A stretch of DNA of 64,000 nt from positions 1 through 64,000 of the forward strand of contig JAQGLY010000007.1 in the NCBI GenBank assembly GCA_028292625.1, written 5' to 3'. The DNA is from Herbaspirillum sp. Its GTDB lineage: Bacteria; Pseudomonadota; Gammaproteobacteria; Burkholderiales; Burkholderiaceae_D. Numbering within the stretch: position 1 is the first letter of the stretch; the number at the start of each line of letters is the position of its first letter. The notes under the pieces are model-generated. The model was not told where the DNA came from and ran no database searches. It worked only from the letters and a program-made list of their open reading frames with translations. The position numbers were made by a program, and so were the translations under genes. Shown here one piece after another: positions 1 to 8,011 of this stretch.

Positions 1-77
1 TGGTGGTGATAGGTGGACTTGAACCACCGACCCCAGCATTATGAGTGCTGTGCTCTAACCAACTGAGCTATATCACC
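1..77 (-). tRNA. tRNA-Met (CAT), elongator type
   Basis: Read on the minus strand it folds as a full cloverleaf: 7-bp acceptor stem GGTGATA/TATCACC, D arm GCTC/GAGC, anticodon stem CAGCA/TGCTG around loop CTCATAA, T arm GGTGG/CCACC and an encoded CCA end. The anticodon is CAT. The D and anticodon arms and the variable loop GGGTC closely resemble enterobacterial elongator tRNA-Met, so I favour elongator Met over lysidine-modified tRNA-Ile2. The gene lies just downstream of miaA on the same strand. Confidence 0.93.
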
Positions 78-143
78 AAAAGCCAGCCCGAGATTATGCT
101 GCCTGCCGTTTTTTCTGTCAAGCCGAATCGTCTGCCGCCCGGG

Positions 144-1109
144 TCAACCCGGCGAGCGTTCCGATAACGCCTGCCGCACCCGCGTCAGCACCTGCTGCAC
201 GGCATCTTGCGCCAGGCAATCGATCACTATCTTCTCGTCCATGCCCCGCAGCCACGTCAATTGCCGTTTCGCCAATTGCCGGGTGGCGGCGATGCCTTTT
301 TCGCGGAGGACAGTACGGTCGTATTGCCCGTCCAGATATTCCCAGGCCTGCCGGTAGCCGACGCAGCGCATCGACGGCAGCCCCGGATGCAGGTCGCCGC
401 GCGCGCGTAAGGCGGCCACTTCATCGAGCAAGGCATCGTTTTCCAGCATCAGGTCGAAGCGTTGCGCAATTCTGCCATGCAATACGCTGCGATCCGACGG
501 CTCCAGCGCCAGCGGCAGCAGCGCGTAAGGCGCCGGTTCCGTGGCGGCATCGCCGGTCAGCAGCGCCGACATCGGCTGCCCGCTGAGTTCGATGATCTCC
601 AGCGCACGTTGAATGCGCTGGCTGTCGTTCGGCTTCAGTCGTTCGGCGGTGATCGGATCCAGCTGCGCCAGACGCGCATGCAGCGCCGGCACGCCCAGCT
701 CGGCGGCTTCGGCGTCGAGTCTGGCGCGGATGTGCGGATCGGCTACCGGCAGCGCATCCAGGCCGTCGCGCAATACCTTGAAATACAGCATGGTGCCGCC
801 GACCAGCAGCGGCAGTTTGCCGCGCCCGGCGATGTCGGCGATCAGGCCTCGCGCGTCTTCGCGGAATTGCATTGCGGAATAGGCTTCTCTGGGGTCGAGG
901 ATGTCGATCAGATGGTGCGGGGCCACGGCGCGTTCGGCCAGGCTCGGTTTGGCGGTGCCGATGTCCATGCCGCGATAGACCAATGCGGAGTCGACCGAGA
1001 TGATTTCGCATGGGATGTGACGCGCGATTTCGAGCGCGGCGGCGGTTTTGCCGGAGGCGGTGGGGCCCATGATGGCGACCGCCAGCGGGGCGCTTGTTGA
1101 CGTTGGCAT
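144..1109 (-). CDS. miaA: tRNA dimethylallyltransferase MiaA
   Basis: MiaA transfers a dimethylallyl group from DMAPP to N6 of A37 in tRNAs reading UNN codons, the first step of ms2i6A synthesis in the cytoplasm. The 321-residue product has the P-loop GPTASGKT at residues 15-22 and the family block [16 protein letters not shown] at about 40-55. Further on it has GGTMLYFK and the [12 protein letters not shown] region typical of the tRNA-binding end. Length fits the family (about 310-325). It starts 12 bases after the mutL stop and is clearly co-transcribed with it. The mutL-miaA order is widespread in proteobacteria. The ATG at 1109 is the natural start. Confidence 0.97.
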   Translation of the reverse strand: MPTSTSAPLAVAIMGPTASGKTAAALEIARHIPCEIISVDSALVYRGMDIGTAKPSLAERAVAPHHLIDILDPREAYSAMQFREDARGLIADIAGRGKLPLLVGGTMLYFKVLRDGLDALPVADPHIRARLDAEAAELGVPALHARLAQLDPITAERLKPNDSQRIQRALEIIELSGQPMSALLTGDAATEPAPYALLPLALEPSDRSVLHGRIAQRFDLMLENDALLDEVAALRARGDLHPGLPSMRCVGYRQAWEYLDGQYDRTVLREKGIAATRQLAKRQLTWLRGMDEKIVIDCLAQDAVQQVLTRVRQALSERSPG

Positions 1110-1121
1110 GCGCGGATCGCC

Positions 1122-2996
1122 TTATTGACCGCGCATGAACAGCTTGTCCAGATCGGACAGCGCCAATTGGCTCCAGGTCGGTCTGCCGTGGTTGCACTGG
1201 TCGGCGCGTTCGGTGGCTTCCATTTGGCGTAGCAATGCGTTCATTTCGGTGATGCTCAGTGAGCGGTTGGCGCGCACCGCGGTGTGGCAGGCCAGCGTGC
1301 CCAGCAGTTCGTTGCGGCGTTCCAGCAGCACGCGGGAGCCGCCGAATTCGCGCACGTCGCGCAGCACGTCGCGCGCCAGGGTTTGCGCATCGGCGTTTTT
1401 CAGCAGCGCGGGGACGGCGCGCACCGCCAGCGTCGTCGGCGACATGACGGCGATGTCGAAGCCTAGCGCGCTCAGCGTTTCCTGATGTTCTTCGGCGGTG
1501 CCGATTTCCACGCCGTCGGCAAAAAAAGTGACCGGGATCAACAGCGGCTGCACGTACATTTCGTTGCCGTCGAGCGCGGTTTTCAGTTGCTCGTACATGA
1601 TCCGTTCATGCGCCGCGTGCATATCGACGATGATCAGGCCCTTGCTGTTTTGCGCCAGTACGAACACGCCGTGCAGCTGCGCCAGCGCGAAGCCGAGCGG
1701 GAATTCTTCATCCGTCAGCGGAGCATTGCCGGCGGCGCCGGTCAGCGCAGCCAAGCTGGGGGGCGGCGAATGATTCGCGGCGAACGGCTGTCCCGGGGCC
1801 TGCGGCTGAAACAGGGCGCCGTAGTCGGCCAGGCTTTGGCTGACGCCGGCCCGGTCGGAAAACGGCCGCGCATGCTGATTCGAAAATTGCGCGCCGAAGC
1901 TGGTTTGCTGCGCCTGGTCGCGCATCCAGCCGAGCGCGCCGCCGGAAGACGGCACCGGCGCGGGCGTGGCGCCGTGCGATGTGGCGGAGGTTTGCGACAA
2001 TGCCCGGCTCACTGCGTGGAAGATGAATTGATGCACGGCGCGGCTGTCGCGGAAACGGACTTCGATTTTGGACGGATGGACGTTGACGTCGACCAGCGCC
2101 GGATCAAGATCCAGCATCAGCACGTAGGACGGATAGCGGTCGCCGTGCAGCACGTCCTGATACGCGGCGCGTACCGCATGGACCAGCAGCTTGTCGCGCA
2201 CGAAGCGGCCGTTGACGTAGAAAAACTGTCCGTCGGCGCGCGCCTTGGAAGCGGTCGGCAGGCCTGCGAAGCCGCGCAGGCGCAGCGGTCCGGCGATTTC
2301 TTCCAGCGCCAGCCGCGCCATCGCGAAGTCGTCGCCGAGAATCTGGGCGCAGCGCTTGTCGAGTTCGCCGATATTCCAATGGTCCACGGTTCTGCCGTTA
2401 TGGGTCAGCGAAAACGTGACGTCGGGCCGCGCCAATGCAATGCGCCGCACGACTTCCGCGCAATGGCCATATTCGGTTTGCTCGGATTTCAGGAATTTGC
2501 GGCGCGCCGGCGTGTTGAAATACAGATCCTGGACGTCGATGGTGGTGCCGGGCCCGCCGGGGGCGGGGGATACCGTGCCGTGGTGCGACCCGCCGATTTC
2601 CCATGCGTGCGCGGCGTCGGCGGTGCGGGTAGTCAGCGTGAGTTGCGCGACGGCGGCGATCGAGGCCAGCGCTTCGCCCCGGAAACCCAGTGTGGCGACG
2701 TTTTCCAGATCGTGCAGCGAGGCGATTTTGGAGGTCGCGTGGCGCGCCAGGGCCAGCGGCAGTTGATCGGCGGCTATGCCGCGGCCGTTGTCGGTGACGG
2801 CGATGCGTTTGACGCCGCCCTGTTCCAGCCGCACGGTGATCTGGGTGGCGCCGGCGTCCAGCGCGTTTTCCAGCAATTCCTTGACGACCGCGGAAGGGCG
2901 TTCGACGACCTCGCCGGCCGCGATTTGTGAAATCAACTGGTCAGGCAATGCCTGGATAGTCGGAAAGGAGGGCAGCGGGGGGAGCGTGGCGTTCAT
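1122..2996 (-). CDS. mutL: DNA mismatch repair protein MutL
   Basis: MutL is the ATPase that links MutS mismatch recognition to strand incision. The 624-residue protein begins with a GHKL ATPase domain, with KELLENALDAG at about 40-50, DNGRGIA, and GFRGEALASIAAV. A proline/glutamine-rich linker follows at about residues 340-430, then a C-terminal dimerisation domain. The C-terminal domain carries DMHAAHERIMYE, which matches the endonuclease pattern DQHA-x2-E-x4-E with Met for Gln, and CNHGRP, part of the metal site. This suggests a latent nicking endonuclease, as expected in an organism without MutH-type methyl-directed repair. It is the first gene of the mutL-miaA unit. Confidence 0.97.
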   Translation of the reverse strand: MNATLPPLPSFPTIQALPDQLISQIAAGEVVERPSAVVKELLENALDAGATQITVRLEQGGVKRIAVTDNGRGIAADQLPLALARHATSKIASLHDLENVATLGFRGEALASIAAVAQLTLTTRTADAAHAWEIGGSHHGTVSPAPGGPGTTIDVQDLYFNTPARRKFLKSEQTEYGHCAEVVRRIALARPDVTFSLTHNGRTVDHWNIGELDKRCAQILGDDFAMARLALEEIAGPLRLRGFAGLPTASKARADGQFFYVNGRFVRDKLLVHAVRAAYQDVLHGDRYPSYVLMLDLDPALVDVNVHPSKIEVRFRDSRAVHQFIFHAVSRALSQTSATSHGATPAPVPSSGGALGWMRDQAQQTSFGAQFSNQHARPFSDRAGVSQSLADYGALFQPQAPGQPFAANHSPPPSLAALTGAAGNAPLTDEEFPLGFALAQLHGVFVLAQNSKGLIIVDMHAAHERIMYEQLKTALDGNEMYVQPLLIPVTFFADGVEIGTAEEHQETLSALGFDIAVMSPTTLAVRAVPALLKNADAQTLARDVLRDVREFGGSRVLLERRNELLGTLACHTAVRANRSLSITEMNALLRQMEATERADQCNHGRPTWSQLALSDLDKLFMRGQ

Positions 2997-3211
2997 GCCG
3001 CGATTATAACGTCCGTTAAGACTGCTTTATCGATGGCTTATCGCCGGCTGAATCGCGCGTCTTTATTGTATGATCATTGACGCTGTCGGAATTGCGGTAG
3101 AGGAGCGGTTATCGAGGCGATTGGCGCCGTTTTTCGGCAATCGGACGCATCGCCGACCGTTTTTTATGCCTGCATACGCTTTTTGTCATTTATATAGGGT
3201 TTAGGGGCAAT

Positions 3212-3871
3212 ATGGATTTGCTGCAATTCCTCGAGCTGATTTTACACGTCGATAAATTGCTGGGCGTGATGATTCAGCAATACGGCACGATGATTTACGT
3301 GATGTTGTTTTTGATCATTTTTTGTGAAACGGGTCTGGTGGTGTTCCCGTTCTTGCCGGGCGATACCTTGTTGTTCATCGCCGGTGCTTTTTGCGCCGGC
3401 GGTGCAATGAATCTTTGGGCATTGATGGGACTGTTCATTGTGGCGGCCGTTACCGGCAACACCCTGAACTACTGGATCGGCAGCCGGGTCGGCGACAAGG
3501 TGCTGGCGGCGCATTACAAGTGGCTGGACCGCTGGCTGGATCGCAGTGCATTGTGCAAGGCCCATGCCTTTTACGAGCATCACGGCGGCAAAACCATTGT
3601 GCTGTCGCGATTCGTGCCCATCGCACGCACTTTTGCGCCGTTTGTCGCCGGCATGTCGAAAATGACGTTCGCGATGTTCCAGCTCTTTAACGTGATCGGC
3701 GCGATGGCGTGGGTGCTGTTGCTGCTGCTCGGCGGCTATTTCTTCGGCAATATGCCGATTGTCAGCGAGCATCTCAGCATCATTGTCTTGCTGGGCGTGG
3801 CGCTGGCCTTGCTGCCGATCATGGCGGCCGGGCTCTGGCATTTGCGGAAAATGGGCAAGAAGCGTCGATAG
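3212..3871 (+). CDS. DedA family inner-membrane protein
   Basis: This is a 219-residue polytopic membrane protein of the DedA/VTT superfamily. Members act in the inner membrane in lipid carrier recycling and envelope homeostasis; the exact substrate of this one is not evident. Family signatures are the re-entrant motif FPFLPGDTLLF near residue 45 and RFVPIARTFAPFVAGMSKM near residue 130, including the conserved arginines. About five hydrophobic spans are visible and the C-terminus is basic. It sits on the plus strand between mutL and amiC, which are on the minus strand, so it interrupts an otherwise conserved tsaE-amiC-mutL-miaA order. The ATG at 3212 is preceded by GGGGCAAT, a fair ribosome site. 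Confidence 0.9.
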   Translation: MDLLQFLELILHVDKLLGVMIQQYGTMIYVMLFLIIFCETGLVVFPFLPGDTLLFIAGAFCAGGAMNLWALMGLFIVAAVTGNTLNYWIGSRVGDKVLAAHYKWLDRWLDRSALCKAHAFYEHHGGKTIVLSRFVPIARTFAPFVAGMSKMTFAMFQLFNVIGAMAWVLLLLLGGYFFGNMPIVSEHLSIIVLLGVALALLPIMAAGLWHLRKMGKKRR

Positions 3872-3926
3872 CAGCGGCCGATGGCATCGATGCGGCTGCC
3901 GCCGGCAAGCGCATCGGCCGGCATCT

Positions 3927-5348
3927 TCAGGTCATCCGGTTTTTCGACAGCGGCGGATTTTTGGCGAAGTATTTGCGGATGCCGCTGGTGATCGCGGTCG
4001 CCATCCTGTCCTGATACGCATCGTCGTTCAGACGCTTTTCTTCGTCGGGATTCGAGATGAACGCGGTTTCGATCAGGATGCTCGGGATGTCAGGCGCTTT
4101 CAATACCGCAAAACCGGCCTGTTCGACTTCGCCCTTGTGCAGGCGATTGATGCCGCCGATCTCATTGAGCACCGTGGCGCCCACGCGCAGGCTGTCGTTG
4201 ATCTGCGCCGTGGTCGACAGATCGAGCAGCACGCTGGCCAACTGCTTGTCGTGGCTCTTGATGTTCACGCCGCCGATCAGATCGGCCGAATTCTCCTTGT
4301 TGGCGAGCCAGCGCGCCGCGGTCGAACTGGCGCCTTTTTCCGACAATGCAAACACCGATGAGCCGTTGGCGGTAGAGCGCACGAACGCATCGGCGTGGAT
4401 GGAAACGAACAGATCGGCCTGCACCTTGCGCGCTTTTTGCACGCGTACGCCCAGCGGCACGAAGAAGTCGGCGTCGCGGGTCAGCATCACCCGCATGTTC
4501 GGCTGTTCTTCGATTTTGGCCTTCAGGCGCTTGGCGATCGATAGCACCACATGTTTCTCATAGCTGCCGCCGCTGCCGATGGCGCCCGGATCTTCGCCGC
4601 CGTGGCCGGGATCGAGCGCGATGGTGATCATGCGCGTGAGCTGCGACGGCTTGCCGTTCTTGCCGGTTTTCGGATCGGCCTTGGCGATCACGCTGTCGGG
4701 CAGGCTATCGCCCGACTTGTCCGCTAATTTGTCCGCCGGCTTGTCGTTGGACTTGTCCGCCGATTTGGCGGCCGTATTATCGTCCGGTTTGGTGTCGGGA
4801 AAGGCGTCGGCGACGGCCGGCGGCTGTTTGCCTTCCGGCAGTTCCTTGAACCAGTCGCCCTTTTTAATCAGTGCGGCGATCGGGTCGACCGGCTCGGTCG
4901 GATACAAATCGAAAATCAGACGATATTTGTAATTGCCGGCCGGGGCCAGCGTAAATACCTGAGGATTGACCGATTCTTTCAGATCGAACACCAGCCGCAC
5001 CACATGCGGCCGGTTCTGGCCGACGCGGACCTGCTTGATGTACGGATCGTTCGGTTGAATTTTGGCGACCAGCTCTTTGAGCGTGGAGTTCAGATCGATG
5101 CCTTCGATGTCGACCACCAGCCGTTCCGGGTCCTTGACCAGGAAATGGCTGACTTTCAGATCGGTGTCGTTCTCCAGCGTGACGCGGGTATAGTCGTCGG
5201 CGGGCCAGACCCGTACGGCGACGATTTGCGCCGCGTATGACGGCAAGGGCGTGAAAACGGAAAGGAGCAGAGTGCCGCCGGCTTTCAGAACCGTGCGCCG
5301 GGTCCGGGAATTCAAAGATTTGGGGCGAATTTCAGTCGAGCGAGGCAT
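3927..5348 (-). CDS. amiC: N-acetylmuramoyl-L-alanine amidase, AmiC type
   Basis: This periplasmic zinc amidase cleaves septal peptidoglycan between MurNAc and L-Ala for daughter-cell separation. The 473-residue protein starts with a twin-arginine signal (RRTVLKAGG followed by a hydrophobic stretch and SYAAQ). An AMIN domain follows at roughly residues 45-150 and an Amidase_3 domain at roughly 255-465. Zinc and catalytic residues are visible in ALDPGHGGEDPG, the Glu of SYEKHVV, SIHADAF, and the Glu of ILIETAFIS. The linker (about residues 180-230) is a Lys/Asp/Ser/Ala tract with repeated DKS and DKP units. Its start overlaps the end of tsaE by 37 bases, so the two are translationally close. 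Confidence 0.95.
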   Translation of the reverse strand: MPRSTEIRPKSLNSRTRRTVLKAGGTLLLSVFTPLPSYAAQIVAVRVWPADDYTRVTLENDTDLKVSHFLVKDPERLVVDIEGIDLNSTLKELVAKIQPNDPYIKQVRVGQNRPHVVRLVFDLKESVNPQVFTLAPAGNYKYRLIFDLYPTEPVDPIAALIKKGDWFKELPEGKQPPAVADAFPDTKPDDNTAAKSADKSNDKPADKLADKSGDSLPDSVIAKADPKTGKNGKPSQLTRMITIALDPGHGGEDPGAIGSGGSYEKHVVLSIAKRLKAKIEEQPNMRVMLTRDADFFVPLGVRVQKARKVQADLFVSIHADAFVRSTANGSSVFALSEKGASSTAARWLANKENSADLIGGVNIKSHDKQLASVLLDLSTTAQINDSLRVGATVLNEIGGINRLHKGEVEQAGFAVLKAPDIPSILIETAFISNPDEEKRLNDDAYQDRMATAITSGIRKYFAKNPPLSKNRMT

Positions 5349-5800
5349 TCAAGACCCTTATCGGATAATGCGCGTAATTCTACATCACGACCGTGTCCGT
5401 GGACATGCAATGCGATTTCTATGTCAGGCGCAGGCAACACTGCCTCGCCTTTTTCCGGCCATTCGACGATGCAAATATTCTCACGGCTGAAATATTCCCT
5501 GAAACCGGCCTCCAGAAATTCGTCCGCGTCGAGCATGCGGTAGAGATCGAAATGGATTAGCGTTACCATGCATGCATCCAGCATGATCGAATACGGCTCG
5601 GCCAGGGTGTAGGTGGGGCTTTTGACATGCCCCTCATGGCCGGCGGCGTGCAGCATGGCGCGGGTCAGCGCGGTTTTGCCGGCGCCCAGATCGCCATGCA
5701 GATAGATCGCCAGGCCCGGCTGCAGGATGCGCGCCAGGGCGCTGCCGAGCGCGTCGGTGCCGGCTTCGTCGTGCAGATGATAGGAGTGCGTGGCTGGCAT
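5312..5800 (-). CDS. tsaE: tRNA threonylcarbamoyladenosine biosynthesis ATPase TsaE
   Basis: TsaE is the P-loop ATPase partner of TsaB/TsaD in t6A37 synthesis on tRNAs decoding ANN. The 162-residue product contains the Walker A GDLGAGKTAL, the family motif SPTYTLAEPY, HFDLYRM and VEWPEKGE. I chose the ATG at 5800 (MPATHSYHLHD), which gives the usual family length and has AAGAAGG 11 bases upstream. The upstream in-frame extension to 5890 adds about 30 residues with no family match. It is first in the tsaE-amiC unit and divergent from queG. Its partner gene tsaD is also in this window, at 15581-16606. Confidence 0.93.
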   Translation of the reverse strand: MPATHSYHLHDEAGTDALGSALARILQPGLAIYLHGDLGAGKTALTRAMLHAAGHEGHVKSPTYTLAEPYSIMLDACMVTLIHFDLYRMLDADEFLEAGFREYFSRENICIVEWPEKGEAVLPAPDIEIALHVHGHGRDVELRALSDKGLECLARLKFAPNL

Positions 5801-5913
5801 GGTGAGTGGGACCTTCTTGTTTTCCGTGGAACGGTAATGGTATGTGTTTTTTATGAATCGCGGCGTATGCATGTGTTGAATTCGGTCCACGTCTTTCCGG
5901 GCATCCGTCGGTC

Positions 5914-7014
5914 ATGAACGACAGCGCGGACCGGGACGGCATGCTTGCGCTGGCGTCGGACATCAAAACCTGGGGCCGCGAGCTCGGGTTTGCGGACGTG
6001 CGCATTACCGATGTCGATCTGTCGCATCGGGAAGCCGGCTTTGCGGCGTGGCTGGCGAAAGGTTATCACGGCGAGATGGATTATATGGCGGCGCACGGCA
6101 TGAAGCGCGCGCGCCCGGCCGAACTGGTGCCGGGCACGATCAGCGCGATTACCGTGCGCATGCCGTATCTGCCGCGTGTCGGTTCGCCGGGCTGGCGCGA
6201 ACGCGAGGCCGCGCGTTTGCAAGACAGCGATGCGGCGGTGGTGTCGGTATATGCGCGCGGCCGCGATTATCATAAGGTCATCCGCGCGCGCTTGCAGCAG
6301 CTGGCCAGCCGCATCGAACAGCGGATCGGCGCTTTCGGCTACCGCGTGTTCACCGATTCGGCCCCGGTGATGGAAGTGGCGCTGGCGGAAAAATCCGGAT
6401 TGGGCTGGCGCGGAAAACATACGCTGCTGCTCAATCGCGAGGCCGGCTCGATGTTTTTTCTCGGCGAAATCCTGACCGACCTGCCGTTGCCGCAGGATGC
6501 GCCGGCCACGCCGCATTGCGGCCAGTGCCGCGCCTGCATCGATGTCTGTCCGACGCAGGCCATCGTCGGGCCCTATGAACTGGACGCGCGGCGCTGCATT
6601 TCCTATCTGACCATCGAACTCAAAGGCAGTATTCCGCTGGAATTGCGCAGCCTGATCGGCAATCGCGTCTACGGCTGCGACGATTGCCAATTATTTTGCC
6701 CGTGGAATAAATTCGCGGAGACCGCCACGCTGCCCGATTTCGACGAACGGCATGGATTGGGCGATGCGGCGCTGGTGACCTTGTTCGGCTGGAGCGAGCA
6801 GGAATTCGAGCGCAATACCGAGGGCAGCCCGATTCGCCGCATTGGGCATGAACGCTGGCTGCGCAATATCGCGGTGGGACTGGGCAATGCGGCCTCCGTC
6901 GCCAAGGGTGCGCCGGCCATGGTGGCGGCGTTGCGGGCGAGGGCCGATCATCCGTCGGATATGGTGCGCGAGCATGTGCAATGGGCGCTGGCGCAGCACG
7001 GCATAGTTGATTAG
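5914..7014 (+). CDS. queG: epoxyqueuosine reductase QueG
   Basis: QueG reduces epoxyqueuosine to queuosine in tRNA, using cobalamin and two [4Fe-4S] clusters. The 366-residue protein has the N-terminal catalytic module (ending near AEKSGLGWRGKHTLLL), then a ferredoxin-like domain with CGQCRACIDVCPTQAI and, after a loop, CDDCQLFCPWNK. The C-terminal part is HEAT-like and helical. Length is typical (about 350-380). It is divergent from tsaE. In enterobacteria queG also lies next to tsaE-amiB-mutL-miaA, so the neighbourhood is ancestral with the gene reoriented. Confidence 0.96.
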   Translation: MNDSADRDGMLALASDIKTWGRELGFADVRITDVDLSHREAGFAAWLAKGYHGEMDYMAAHGMKRARPAELVPGTISAITVRMPYLPRVGSPGWREREAARLQDSDAAVVSVYARGRDYHKVIRARLQQLASRIEQRIGAFGYRVFTDSAPVMEVALAEKSGLGWRGKHTLLLNREAGSMFFLGEILTDLPLPQDAPATPHCGQCRACIDVCPTQAIVGPYELDARRCISYLTIELKGSIPLELRSLIGNRVYGCDDCQLFCPWNKFAETATLPDFDERHGLGDAALVTLFGWSEQEFERNTEGSPIRRIGHERWLRNIAVGLGNAASVAKGAPAMVAALRARADHPSDMVREHVQWALAQHGIVD

Positions 7015-7031
7015 CGGACTATTACAGTCCC

Positions 7032-7934
7032 TTAGGCCCGCACCAACCACAACCAGAACGGCAGCGTCAGCGCCGACAACACCGTACCGGCAGAAATCTG
7101 AAACGCCACCAGCGGTCCGTTGCCGCCCATGCGCGCGGCCAGGATGAACGCGCTGGACGCAGTCGGCAGGCCGCAAAACAGCACCAGAATCTGCAATTGC
7201 AGCGGTGGCAGCCCGGTATAACGAGCGAGGACGTAGGCGATGGTCGGTACGATCAGCAGTTTGATCAGAATGAAATAGGCGGAAATCCATTTGCCCTCCC
7301 GCATGCCGGACACCCGCAACCCGGCGCCAACCAGCAGCAGCCCCATGGCGATCGCCGCATTCCCCATGCGCGAGAGCACCGCGCCGAACACTTCCGGCAT
7401 CGGCAGGCCGAGCATGTTGTACAGCAGGCCGCTGGCGGTGGCGATCAGCAATGGGTTTTTAGCCAGTTCGTTGAGCAGGCTGCCTTTTTTTTGCACCATC
7501 GAATGCACCGCCGCCACATTGCACAGCGGCACGCCGAAGCCGATCAGCAGTGAAACCAATCCCGCGCCCTGATCGCCGGCAAGCCGCGACGCCAGCGCCA
7601 GCGCGATATAGGAATTGAAACGGAAGGCGGTCTGCATGCCGGATTCGTACAGCAGCGGCGTGTCCGATGCGCTTTTCAGAAACGGTTTGCCGGCCCAGGT
7701 CAGCGCGATCGCACATAGCAATACAAACACGTTGATCAGGATCATCGTGCCGGTGGTGTCGAAATGCAGCGGCGTGCGCGCGGTGGAGTAAAACAGTAGC
7801 GCCGGAAACAGCAGGAAATACACCAGCTTTTCCGCGCCGGCCCAGAAGCCGGCTCCCCAATTGGTGATGCGATACAGCGCAAAACCGATCACGATCAGGA
7901 GGAAGTCCGGGAGCAGCAGGGAGACAGTATTCAT
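7032..7934 (-). CDS. AEC (auxin efflux carrier) family transporter
   Basis: This is a 300-residue inner-membrane transporter with about ten hydrophobic segments and no signal peptide. The overall pattern, including RITNWGAGFWAGAEKLVYFLLFPALL at the start (about residues 22-47) and GLPTASSAFILA near residue 255, matches the AEC/Mem_trans family. In bacteria this family includes malonate and other dicarboxylate carriers. Substrate is not evident from sequence. It is convergent with queG (17-base gap) and lies downstream of the RND pump genes on the same strand, separated by about 75 bases. Confidence 0.85.
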   Translation of the reverse strand: MNTVSLLLPDFLLIVIGFALYRITNWGAGFWAGAEKLVYFLLFPALLFYSTARTPLHFDTTGTMILINVFVLLCAIALTWAGKPFLKSASDTPLLYESGMQTAFRFNSYIALALASRLAGDQGAGLVSLLIGFGVPLCNVAAVHSMVQKKGSLLNELAKNPLLIATASGLLYNMLGLPMPEVFGAVLSRMGNAAIAMGLLLVGAGLRVSGMREGKWISAYFILIKLLIVPTIAYVLARYTGLPPLQLQILVLFCGLPTASSAFILAARMGGNGPLVAFQISAGTVLSALTLPFWLWLVRA

Positions 7935-8011
7935 CGAAAGGGCGTATTGGGTGGCGCGGAACGGCTGCGGCCGTTAGTTTCGCATACCCGCCGCCCTCAA
8001 ACCCCTTATTT

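Noticed and set aside
1485..2930. Plus-strand frame of 481 codons
   Set aside because: Shadow of mutL.
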